Assembly: GCA_002118135.1 (NCBI GenBank)
Contig: BDIU01000278.1
Span: forward strand, 310 to 64,309
Direction of reading: 5' to 3'
From: Trebouxia sp. TZW2008
Lineage: Eukaryota > Chlorophyta > Trebouxiophyceae > Trebouxiales > Trebouxiaceae
DNA: 64,000 bases
Shown here: positions 32,943 through 43,869 of the stretch, piece after piece
How positions within the stretch are numbered: position 1 is the first letter of the stretch
Layout of the letters: each line of letters begins with the position of its first letter
Notes under the pieces: model-generated
The model's database searches: none
What the model was told of the DNA's origin: nothing
The model's input: the letters and a program-made list of their open reading frames with translations, nothing else
Translations under genes and position numbers: made by a program

Positions 32943-35900
32943 TCATGCTTCTTGCTGCTCTAACAGGACGGTGTGTCTAGTCAGTGCTATCAATCCCAGC
33001 TGTTGCACCACGACATGGTAGCTAGTGGATGTAAGGTGAAGCTTTGGGTCCTCCACCACCACAAACTGCTCCTGCAGCAACAGCACACAGCAATACATGG
33101 CGAGGGAAGAACTGTTAGAGCAGCCACATCAAAGAGTGACAAGGGGGGTACAAGTGGATGTAAGGTGAAGCTTTTCGTGCTCAACCACTGCACACTGTTC
33201 CTGCAGGCACATCACAGGTTAGCCCCTGACAGGGTAGGGGTTTCCTCACAGGTTGAGACTCAGAAAAGGTGCTGGATGGCCTCAAGGGTCAACAGAGTAT
33301 GTCACAACTATGTATTCAATTGTGTATGCTAAGCGAACACGCTCAATGTCGCAGCAAAACTCTTGCCATTGGAAGATGGTCCGATATGAAAACAGTACTC
33401 TGCCAGCGGTCCTGCAACTTCAGCAATGTGGGGACAGGGAAGAATTGACAACCACGCCAATCTGCAGTGTGCACTTCGCAGCAAGAACTGCCGTCATTCT
33501 GGTGAGCCAGGCCGTTTCTGTGTCGAGCAACTCATGGCTCCTCTGAGTGCTGTTGGAATTGTCACTTTGCGTCCAGAAAGTGTACTACAGCACCTGTTGT
33601 GAAATTGGAACAGGAGAGGCGCTGCAACAGTAGCAAGCCCGGCCATGTCTAGGTCAAGCACCTCATGGCTCATCTGAAAGCTGTCAGCAATGTGTGTGCA
33701 GAGGCAAAACCATGCAGTGCAGCTTCTTTTGTGGAGTCAGAACAGGGGAGGTGCTGCGACTTCAGTAAGCCATTTCTGGGTCAAGCAACTTGTGGCTCAA
33801 CTGAAAGCTGTCAACAATGTAAATGCAGAGTCAAATCATGCAGTGCAGGTTCTTTTGTGGAATCTGGACAGGAGAGGTGCTGCAACTTCAGCAAGCCAGG
33901 CCGTTTCTGGGTCAAGCAACTCATGGCTCATCTGAAAGCTGTCAGCAGTGTGTCTGCAGTCAAACCATGCAGTGCAGCTTCTTTTGTGGAGTCAGAACAG
34001 GAGAGGTGCAGCAACTTCAGCAAGCCAGGCTGTTTCTGGGTCAAGCAACTCATGGCTCATCTGAAAGCTGTCAGCAATGTGTCTGCAGAGTCAAATCATG
34101 CGGTGCAGCTTCTTTTGTGGAATCTGGACAGGAGAGGCGCTGCGACGGTAGCAAGCCAGGCCATTTCTGGGTCAAGCATCTCATGGCTCATCTGATGAAA
34201 GCTGTCAGCAATGTGTCTGCAGAGTCAAACCATGCAGTGCAGCTTCTGTTGTGGAATCAGGACAGGAAGAGTGCTGCGACTTCAGCAAGCGGTTTCTGGG
34301 TCAGACAACTCACGAAAGCAGAGTCAGACCATGCAGTGCAGGTTCTGTTGTGGAGTTGGGATGGCGGAAGAGCCACGACTGTGGCAAGTCAGCTCATTTG
34401 CGTTTCAAGCAAGTCCAGGCTGATTGTAAAGCTAGCGGCACTGTTACCTTGTACTCAAAACGTGCATTGCAACCTGTGATGTGGATTTGTAACGGCAGTA
34501 GTGTCAGCACCATAACAGCCAAATGTTCACACTTTCCAGCACATGTGCTGGGTGTGTGTGGCCCAAGTTCTATCCCGCCAGGCCGGCTTGTTTTGAGCGT
34601 TAGTCAGGAGCAACAGTTGATGTTCAACATGCGAAAGTCAGACAACACAATGTCGTTCCATATCTTCCTAGGTCGAACCCGTGGGTTTGGACCCTTGACC
34701 TGACTGAACAGCATCACTTTAGGCATTCTATTGTCTAACATCCTGCAAGCGTGACCATGCAACCTGCCAGCATGGTGGGCGCTTGCTGGGCAAGGACCTC
34801 ACTGCTCATCTGAAAGCTTTTGGCAACGTTGGCATGGATTCAAAAGGTGCAGCGCATCTTCTCAGAAGTACTACTGAGAACCTGCAACACACCTTTAAAC
34901 TTCACAACAACACTGTCAGCAGCTTGCACATGAGCAGCCAACTCCTTGGCCAAGGGATGGCCTGGCCTGCTAAGTTTGTTGCACTTTTTGTTGATGTCTA
35001 TCAGACCCTGATGTGATTCTCAGAACAAGCCAGCCTGGCAAGTCAAGACCTTGGTCACGCGCAACTAGCGCCTATCCTAGAATTTGTAACACAGTAGGTG
35101 TTGCAAGTGCAGCTGTGTGGCTGGTTTTTGCTGATTCAAAATGAATCTGTCTCACCTGATTTTGAGTTGAGTCACTCTGTGAGGCCATTTGCTGGAGTGC
35201 CGAGGCATCTCTGATGGCTTGAGCTGACTCAGACAGCTGATCAGTCATGTCCTGCCCTTGTCGGTGCTGGTCCTCTTCCTCTGCAAGTCGTAGCTTGTTG
35301 GCCACAACCTCAGCTAGCCTGTGCCACCAGTGTTTGATGACTAATGAGATCAATTGCTTACCAATTTGACTAGTTACAAATTTGTTTCTTTTTCTGCACA
35401 GTGTGTCCACACATGAGGTGGTCTTGTTCCTCCTCAAGTTAAATTTTGTTATCTACCATCTCAGCTGGCATGTATCAGCCGCAATCTGCTTAGTCATCAC
35501 ATTGATGACAAACTGCAACACTGCTTGCATGAAATTCACGTTGCTGCTTGAGAGAATCACAAATCAAGGTACTGCAAGAAGGCCCATTTGCACATATGCA
35601 GATTCGGTTTTCTCTGTGCACCTGGCTGACAACAGTGAGCAATGGTGCAAAAGATAATACAGCTGCAGGGCCAAGCAGATCTGCATGATATCTAGCCCAA
35701 CCTGCTTTGACTTTGCGGTGTACTGTGTATTGTGAGATTGATAGATTGAGTTGCTTGATTGCTTGCCTGCTTGCTAGACTGAACAGTCACCTGTGAGCTT
35801 CAAGAGAGCTAACGTGTGCTGGAGCCAAAGAAGAGCTGCCCTGTGGTGAGGCAGAAGAAGACTGGGCAGGCACAGCCACCCAAGCCCATCCTAATTGCCT

Positions 35901-36471
35901 CGAAGCATGGGGATGGGGTACACCCATCACTGCCAGGGTCATGTATGAAGTGCTCAGCCACCTGAAGAAGAAGAGAGACAATCAGGTTCAGTGGACTGAA
36001 GAAGAAGACTGGGCAGGCACAGCTGCCCAAGTTCAGCCCACCTGCCAGGAGGCATGGGGGTGGGGTACCCCCATGACTGCTAGGGTTGTATACGAGGTTC
36101 TCAGCCACCTGCAGAAGAAGATGAGCAGCAGAAAGATTCATTAGCAGATGAGAGGATTTACAGGGAAATGATTGCATGTCCCTGGCTTACCAGCTTTGAG
36201 AATATTGAGAATTGGTGGCTCAACTGCTCAGCGCTGGCGCTCATGCACAAGACAGACAAATAGGCTGACAACTAGACATACAGAGGGACAGACAGAGGGA
36301 CAGACAGAAGACAGACAGACGGACGTTTAGACAGACAGACAGGCAGACAGACAGCCAGCACGGCCGGCAGTTGCTGGGGGACACATGAAGAAGAACGGCA
36401 CCTGGCAAAAAGCTGTGCAGTGAGGCCTGGATGTATCTTGAACCCCCTGAGTTCTGCAGTTCATGCCCTAA

Positions 36472-36523
<52 letters not shown>

Positions 36524-36775
36524 GGACGGACGGACGGACGGACGGACGGACGGACGGACGGACGGACAGACAGACAGACAACGTGTGTCCCAGCCTCCCT
36601 TGAATGCTGGGATTTATGGGCAGCAACCCCCCTGTCTGAGCAAAAGACACTGTACAAACGTGCTCAACACACTCAAGTCTGGGAAAAGTCTCAAGTTTTC
36701 AGCACCTGGCAAAACCCTGTGCAGTGAGGCCTGGGGTGGTGTCTCAAACCCCCTGAATTCTCCGGTTGATGCCCT

Positions 36776-36822
<47 letters not shown>

Positions 36823-39762
36823 GGCTGGCTGGCAGGCAGGCAGTTCTTGGGCAAATGCGAAGAAGAACGGCACCTGGCAAAAAGCTGCGCAGTGAGACCT
36901 GGGGGCGTGTCCCGCCCCCCTTGAATCCTGGGGTTCATGGGCAGCAACCCCCCTGTCTGAGCAAACTCGTCCTGTTGTAGCTCATCAAACAGCTGCTGAG
37001 CTGTGAACCCTTCTCTGCACGAGCACCTGTCATTCAGTATTGTCCTAGAATTGTAGCTTTGTTTCATGCATGCTTGCCATGCTCCCCCACCAGGTACAAT
37101 GATGCCAATCTGCAGCATGTGGTCTAGACACTGACATGCAGCAAGCTTGTCTTTGCAGACTAAACCATTAATCATGTCACAAACAGCAGGTCTAAACACC
37201 GACATGCAGCCAACTTGTCTTTGCAGACTGACCCATTAGTCATGTCACAAACAGCATGTCAGACAGATCATGCGACACTCCCACTATTCAATTGGGTGTA
37301 AGCTGTGGTACAATCTGCTCACATATTAAACATTGCCTTTTTGAAAAGTGCCAGCGTACTGACATTGTGATACTCACACTGAAATGTAGTTGAGAGATTC
37401 GCACTACATATACTCTACTCTGCTGTATTGTACAGACACTAAATGCGCAATCAGAGATCACGAACAATACCTGTAATACTTGACCACGCTTGTCACAAAA
37501 GCCTCAGCGGCATACTGAGACGCTTGCAGAGCTCCCATGAAGCCAAGCAGAAGCCGCACTGCAGCTGACCTAGCACCTGAAATGCTGCTGCGTTGCTCTT
37601 CTTCTGATGCCCTGGCAAAGCTTGCCTGCTCTTCTTCTTCTTCTTCTTGAGAATTGCTGACTTCTGTGGCTGAAGATGATGCTTGACAGGGGTCAGAGGC
37701 AGAAGAAGAAGAGGGAGAGGGCTGAGGATCAGGTGAAGAAGGAGAAGGAATGTCTGGCGGGAGCTGGCTTGAGGATCGTGTGAACAGCAGTGCAGCTTGA
37801 CTGGGCTTGTCAGGCTGCAGAAACCCTAAGATATAGCCAGATGGCGAGAGAATTTGACCAGGGTATTGATGAATTCTGCCAAAACTGGGCAACCCTTCGT
37901 CTGAATGCAAAGGTTCAGCTGCTGCCGACCTAGAATCTGAACCTTCTGCTAATTCTGCCAAATGTTCAGCTGATCCAGGGTCTTTGCTAGGGTCTGCAGG
38001 TTCTGCCGTTTTTGCCATATACGGAGCATTGGCAGAACTAGAAGAAGAAGAGGTAAAGGCAGAATCAGATGATTCCTCTTGAGTCTGCTCATCCGCTGTC
38101 TGTCTATCAGGCAATGCTTGCTGTTGCTCAAGCCGTTGGTCTTCTTCTTGACTATGCTGCTCAACCCTAGCAGGTTTGGGCCTTTTCCTGTTGGCAGAAG
38201 CGGTTCTGCCAGATCCTAGGCTGTTCATTTGCTGCTCAGTAGGTTTCTGCATGTTTGGTTGCTGGACACTAGCCATTGAGCTTGCATCATCAGAAGAGGA
38301 GGAATAGGCGGATGATGGGCCTGAGGAAGGCGAATGGCATAAGGTGGAAGCAGATTGCCCAGAGGATGAGTCATGCTTTTTTGGTTTAGCTGTTTGATCA
38401 TGAGATAAATCTGCCCAGAATGCCGGTGTTGACTCAAGGGGCATGGCTGTGGAAATGTTGCTGTGTTGTATCATCTGCACAAACATAGCAGAAACTGCAT
38501 ACCAGTGCATAAGGACATCAGAATGTAAATGCACATAGCAATCCAGCTACAAACGTACAGCATTCAACACGCAATGATAAGCAAGCAAAGTTATGTAGCC
38601 CAGCATGTGCACACTCAGTGGATCTGTAAAGAAACCCTGTGTCTCACGTGAAGGCAAATGACATTGCTGTCTGCCTCAAATGCTGCACCCAGCTTTCAGA
38701 GGGGCAGCAACAACATCACAAAGACAAACACAATGCTGGTGTTCTGCTTTGATTGTCCAAATGTTGTCTTGCGGCCTTCATGTAGTACCAGACAACTTCT
38801 TGTACGATTGCAATAAGCGTCTCAAGCGCTCACCTCAAGTGTGAGCACAACGAGCCGAGTGTTTTGCTGCATAGTGATGACTGAAGGGGAGGACCCCTTC
38901 CCAACCCCCCCAGGAACCCCACCTGCATCCCCCTGGGACCCCCCCGCTAGGGATTGCTGTAGCAGCATGCGTCTTGAGTCAAAGCCAGACTTGTACATGT
39001 TCACGATCTGCTTCACAAACCTGTTGAGTCCTTGAGTCAAACGCTGCGCTGAGTCACCACTCTGCTGCTGCTGCTGCTGCTGCTTGGCTTCCTTCGCCTG
39101 CAAGCCAATGAAGGGCTACTTGATTGGGAACCTAAAGAGCGGTTTCGGACAGCCACAGCATGACAGGAAGGTCCCTTCAAACAGGCCTGGCATGTGCCAA
39201 AGGGCTTTAGGGCTGTTCTGCACAACTTGCGTGTTGCTAGACACGCCTTGTATTGCCAAAGAGCTCTAGGCCTTCCTTTCCAATATATATGTTGCAATGT
39301 ATGTGTCCTGCGGTCATGCTGTGCTGTGGCTTTGATGTGCATTGCCAGACATGGTGAGGACAGCAATTGAGCAGAGTGACAAGATCATCTTGAATTAGCA
39401 AAAGCCTAACTCAAGGAACTAAGCCTGTGGGAGTGCCTTACCTTTGGGTAGTGGCTGCATCCAATTTCTTGCAGAGTCAGCATGATGATTCCGCAGCGAG
39501 CTGTTAGGATGTCCAACTCTTGCTGTGACAGCAGAGTGGATCCACTTTGCAGAGTGACCAGTGAGAGCTGAAACTGTACGCTATCCAGCTGAAAGCCGCG
39601 GCGATACATCTCTACCACTGTCTCTATCAAGCAATTGGCTGCCAGCAGTGACCTGTTCTGGCTGGCGAAAAAGGCCAGCAGCATAGCTGCCATGAAGTGC
39701 TTGTTGTCTGCTCCATCTTCCCCAGCACTTGCTGTGTAGACCTGTGCATACGCAGGACTCAT
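32943..39762 (-). CDS. Unknown protein H, about 760 aa
   Basis: Nine exons fit in phase: 39442-39762, 38834-39097, 37471-38474, 36899-37014, 36191-36218 (tentative), 35791-35961, 35156-35318, 33456-33542 and 32943-33071. I do not recognise the family. The N-terminal part looks alpha-helical (AMLLAFFASQNRSLLAANCL, then VVEMYRRGFQLDSVQFQLSL). A second similar helix pair follows in exon 2 (LNRFVKQIVNMYKSGFDSRR), after a Gln run. Exon 3 is long, Ser/Pro/Glu-rich and probably disordered, ending AVRLLLGFMGALQ with VTSVVKYYR. Later exons contain FTAQQLFDELQQDEFAQTGG, AEVVANKLRLAEEEDQHRQG, and a C-terminus VVVEDPKLHLTSTSYHVVVQ. The start may lie further upstream (a transit-like frame MRRPATSVRLQESNRSA sits at 39998 but does not join in phase). 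Gene reality is well supported by phase closure; function is unknown. Confidence 0.7.
33150..33235 (-). repeat. Acceptor-side copy of the gene H last exon
   Basis: The minus strand reads ctgcag and then EQCAVVEHEKLHLTSTCTPL, a copy of the real last exon start at 33071 (EQFVVVEDPKLHLTSTSYHV), about 140 bp upstream. Confidence 0.85.
33640..34830 (-). repeat. Seven acceptor-side copies of gene H exon 8, 120-140 bp period
   Basis: The real exon (33456-33542) starts RSHELLDTETAWL. Upstream, copies preceded by ctttcag or ctgcag read MSHELLDPETAWLAEVAAPL and variants, starting near 33677, 33800, 33932, 34060, 34197, about 34310 (partial) and 34815. Several remain open for 30 codons. None has the donor of the real exon. 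The first copies nearest the exon are most alike. Confidence 0.88.
35962..36140 (-). repeat. Acceptor-side copy of gene H exon 6
   Basis: The minus-strand text cttcttctgcagGTGGCTGAG followed by AACCTCGTATACAACCCTAG copies the start of the exon at 35961 (GTGGCTGAGCACTTCATACATG), 146 bp upstream. The copy continues for about 100 bp. Confidence 0.85.
36245..36898 (-). repeat. Donor-side copies of gene H exon 4 interleaved with tetranucleotide arrays
   Basis: The exon 4 end (AQTGGLLPMNPRIQGG) recurs as AQTGGLLPINPSIQGR near 36580-36650. Its donor region (CCCCAG/gcctcactgcgcagc and then ttttgccaggtgccgttctt) recurs near 36738 and 36437. Between copies lie (gaca)n and (gacg)n runs at 36290-36350, 36472-36580 and 36776-36835. 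Confidence 0.8.
36472..36580 (+). repeat. (GACA)n-(GACG)n-(GACA)n microsatellite
   Basis: About twelve gaca units, nine to ten gacg units and three gaca units run without interruption. A shorter pure (gaca)n run at 36776-36830 and an impure one at 36270-36350 flank it. The tract sits inside the repeated unit of gene H intron 4. Confidence 0.95.
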
Positions 39763-41044
39763 GACACAACCGGAAAAAACATTGCAGCTTGATCAGTCGC
39801 TCAAGTACTCGCCTCTAGGCGCCTCTGTACAGCCGGCAGTACCCTGCGCGACCGGCTGTATTTTCTGTGCTTTGGTGCATGCAAGCGAGGCTTTGATCCA
39901 GACCTATGCCATAGCGTGCCACTGCCGCTTTTGTCTGTGCAGCCCCTTGCAGATCGGTTACTCTCTTGCAACCGTACTGAAGTTGCCGGCCTACGCATGA
40001 TGCACGGCCGCTGTAGGCTGCACATGCTTTTTGTGCAGCGGACACAACCGCGCTGGACTGACGTTCAGGTCTGTGTATGAGTGCCTCCACAGACCATGCC
40101 TTTGACTGAAATGTAAAGTCACTGGTTTCGCACAATTGCTGCATGTGACAATAGCCGCATGGTGAACACACACAATCGCTGTGTGCGTACAATTTCACGT
40201 AGACTTTTATATCTGTCAGCACCTCATCACAACTCAGCTTGCCAATGAGACACATGCCTGTGAAAACAAGGTGTCGCTTATGCGAGCTATGGCCATTCAA
40301 GCATCAAGATGTGCTTGCATCACAATTCTACATCGAACCACGCTTGTTTACATGACACCTACGCTTTGGAATGCCATTGCTGTCAATGAAAGCTGCTGCA
40401 ATGGGCATTTGTCTGACACATCTCATGCAGCACTGCGGCACATACGAAAAGCATGACTGCAGATCACATGAGCCAATGACACAAGCATCAAAACCCATGA
40501 TAGTTGCTGCTGGAATGCGGACTAAACAGCTTGACTCACTGTCTCCACCCCCTGAAGCAGCTGAATGACTAAATCTGTAGTTTCCTGCCAAACACTCACC
40601 AGTCTACACAAGCTGATAGCATTGATAGTGCCTAGCAGAAAACTTTACAAACAAGCTTGAGCTGATCTTGAGATCACTGCATGCTGCAAGATGAAAATGG
40701 ATTTGAACAACACACACATGGCACTAACATGCGCTGTCAGGAGCCTGCACGCAGATCTGTCCATGTACAGACAGCTGTACTTGCGTCATGCTGCTGACTT
40801 GTTCTATTACCATACTGCATCTACTTGTTAAGATTGCACAGCTGTAGCATTCAAGTATGCGTTCACATGCGGATACATTTGCAAACAAGAGATGCCCTGG
40901 CCGCTAAATCTGGGTCAGGCTTTATATGCCTGTCATGTGGCAACTACATGCTATCAAAATGGCAACTGAAATCAGCACCAACTGACAAGTAGTGCTGACA
41001 TGGCAAGTACATCTTGAGAACATTGCAACTGACATCAGCACCAA
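39763..41044. other. Intergenic region upstream of gene H
   Basis: It contains a minus-strand open stretch around 39801-40300 with an Arg/Ser-rich, transit-like segment (near 39998) but no joinable exon. No repeats of the splice-anchored type are seen. This is the 3' side of gene J. Confidence 0.45.
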
Positions 41045-43836
41045 CTACTCCTCCTTCTTGTCTGCTATGCCCAGCTGCTTGACAGCTTCTGCTACATGCT
41101 TGACAGCTTCTGGAGGGGTATCCCGATCGCCATGCAGCTTCACTCTGTCTGCTATTGACTGCAAATCACACACAAGCATTAACCTTTCTGCAGCAGAAAT
41201 TGCCTGGAGACCATAAAACACAAAGCCACAGACCACCTAAGCATAGCTCAAGAAGTGGCAAGTTCCAGAATCAGAAGGTTTACAAAGGTACACCACAAAG
41301 CTAGTTCCTGTAAAAACAAGTCAAAAGCACTACTCTTTGCAACAGCTTTTGGATATAGCTTGTCAAGCATGCAGTGCATTTCAGCAAGATGGGTTTGGCC
41401 GCGACATGCCAAGCAAAGAGTGTGATGCATACCCTGCTAAATGTGGCATGTCACGCAAACAGAGGTCTGTCTTTAGGCATTTGCATGCAACATGCCAAGG
41501 AGACTTGTCTGAGCAAACGCTCTAGAGTGCCGGGTGTCAAATGAGCGATAATCTGTACACACTCATTGTGCATTCTCAATGTGTGCTAGACAGGCTCAGC
41601 AAGCCCAGCTAGGTACATACTGGAGCGATCAACTGTCTCCTATCCGTCTGATCTATACACGGCGCTGTTGAACGCTATGCGCCAAGCAAGCGTCAAGCTC
41701 AATCAGTACTGGCGTATATCAGCCAAGTGATGTCTTATAACCTTGACCTGCACCTTTGCTAACCACGCTAAGCAAAGGGCTCATGACCTGCTATGTGTCA
41801 AGTCAGTGATGATCTATACACGGCGCTGCTAATCGATATGCGACAAGCAAACGTCAAGGTCACTCAGCATTGGTGTATTTCAACCAAATGCTGTTTTGTG
41901 ATCTACACCTTTGTGGTGAACCTCAGCAAGCAAAGGGGTTAGGTATGAAGCAGCGTTCGCTTTGGACCAACCTCATTCCCTTGACGTTGTCCACAGCAAG
42001 GGTATAGGTTAGTAGATAGCATTTGGGTGAAATATGCATATTTCAGCATATTAATATGAAATACGCGGCCCGCAGATTTGCTTACCGCATAGCATTCAGC
42101 AGCAACTGGTCTACATGACCAAATCACTAAGCAAGCAGCGACATGAGAAGCAAGGCCCAGAACATTGCTGTTCCCATCAGCTAATCACGCGCTACACTCC
42201 AACCAGCCATTGTACAGGTAATCCACATGTACCAAAACATATATTTGTACCTATATACAAACTGTATGTGTATATCCACGCACACATGTACAGCAAGACC
42301 AGAACGACCGACATGCATTGTACAGTACAGACAACCTGGAGCAGCATTCAGTGCTGGCCCCTTCGCCTGCACGCCTTCAGCTGATAAGAGTCTAAGCCTG
42401 CTGTACGGCCTACAGGAACAGAGTGAAGCATACCTGTTACCTGCCTTGTGTCCGCATGAGCATAGGTATCAAATCAACCGACAAACGTGGAGCAATAGAC
42501 GCTGAGCCTCAATGACTAATGCCACAGCTCATGCATTCATGATACATTATACACAACCAGACCAGACACTCAGCATACAAAGAGTAGCAAGGCCGACAGA
42601 TGCTGCACCTGGATTTTGAATGCCACAGCCCATGCATTCATAATATATCATACTCAACCCGACCAAACCAACAGACACTCAGTGCAAAAGAGTAGCAAGG
42701 CCGACAGATGCTGCACCTGGATTTTGAATGCCACAGCCCATGCATTCATGATATGTTATACTCAACCCAACCAGACCAACAGACACTCAGCATACAAAGA
42801 GTAGCAAGGCCAACAGATGCTGCACCTGGATTTTGAATGCCACAGCCCATGCATTCATGATATATTATACACAACCCGAACAGACCGACAGACACTCAGT
42901 GCAACAGAGCAGCAAGGCCGACAATGCTGCACCTGAGTTTTGGATACCACAGCCCAAGCAGTCATTGTACAGTGTATATATATACAGCAAGACCAGATCG
43001 ATAGACACTATTTGTACAATACAGACTACCAAAACCAACAAATGCTGTACCTGAATTTTGGTGGCATCGCTGTGCCTGATTAGGCCATCATTCTCATCAT
43101 ACTCCTTCTTGCCAACGTTGCTTTCTGCCTCCTTGACTAAGCTCTTTGCCACCTGACAGCAATCAACATGTCGACGTTACTCAGTACAGGATACACACTG
43201 TGCCACTATCACATGTGCCTGATTAGGCCATCATTCTCATCATACTCCTTCTTGCCAATGTTGCTCTCAGTTTCCTTGACTAAGCTCTTTGCCACCTGAC
43301 AGCATCATCAGATCAACGAAACTCAGTACAGGATACACACTGTGCTACTGACTGCATGTGCCTGAGAAGGCTGTGATTCTCGCCATACTCTTTCCTGCCA
43401 ATGTTGCTCTCAGCCTCCTTGGCTAAGCTCTTTGCCACCTGACAGCGACATCATGATAGGTGTCAAGACAGGTGTGGTCAGCACAGCATGTGCCTAACAT
43501 GTGCTTGCAGCTTTGACAATGCTATGCAAAACAATCCTCAAAATTTCAATCCCAAGCCACTGTTCTCCTCATACTTCTGCCGGAAGATGTTGCTCTCAGC
43601 CTCCTTGACTAAGCTCTTTGCCACCTGACAGCAGAGTGTTGACAGATGTCACCAAAGCTGCTTGCAACTATGCCAGTGTAATGCAAAGCAGCATGCAAAA
43701 GTGAGCTCTTTGCAACCTAGCAGCAGCAGCAGCAGCATTACACAGATCATGTCTAAGGCGACGCAAGAGAAGACAGCACGTGGGCCTCACACATCTAGCA
43801 CATGTTGACGCAAAGCCCGTCAACAAGACAGTGCGT

Positions 43837-43869
<33 letters not shown>

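Noticed and set aside
35820..36143. Long plus-strand open frame with two in-frame copies of EEDWAG...EAWGWGTP
   Set aside because: It is antisense to gene H exon 6 and its acceptor-side copy. The minus-strand exon fits phase on both sides, and the plus frame is open only because the duplicated unit length preserves it.
36420..36980. Plus- and minus-strand frames rich in TDRQ and CLSV repeats
   Set aside because: Produced by (GACA)n and (GACG)n microsatellites, which are open in several frames.
39801..40025. Arg/Ser-rich transit-like frame as the gene H first exon
   Set aside because: Its best donor is phase 1 and no acceptor before 39762 gives the matching phase, so gene H is started at 39762.
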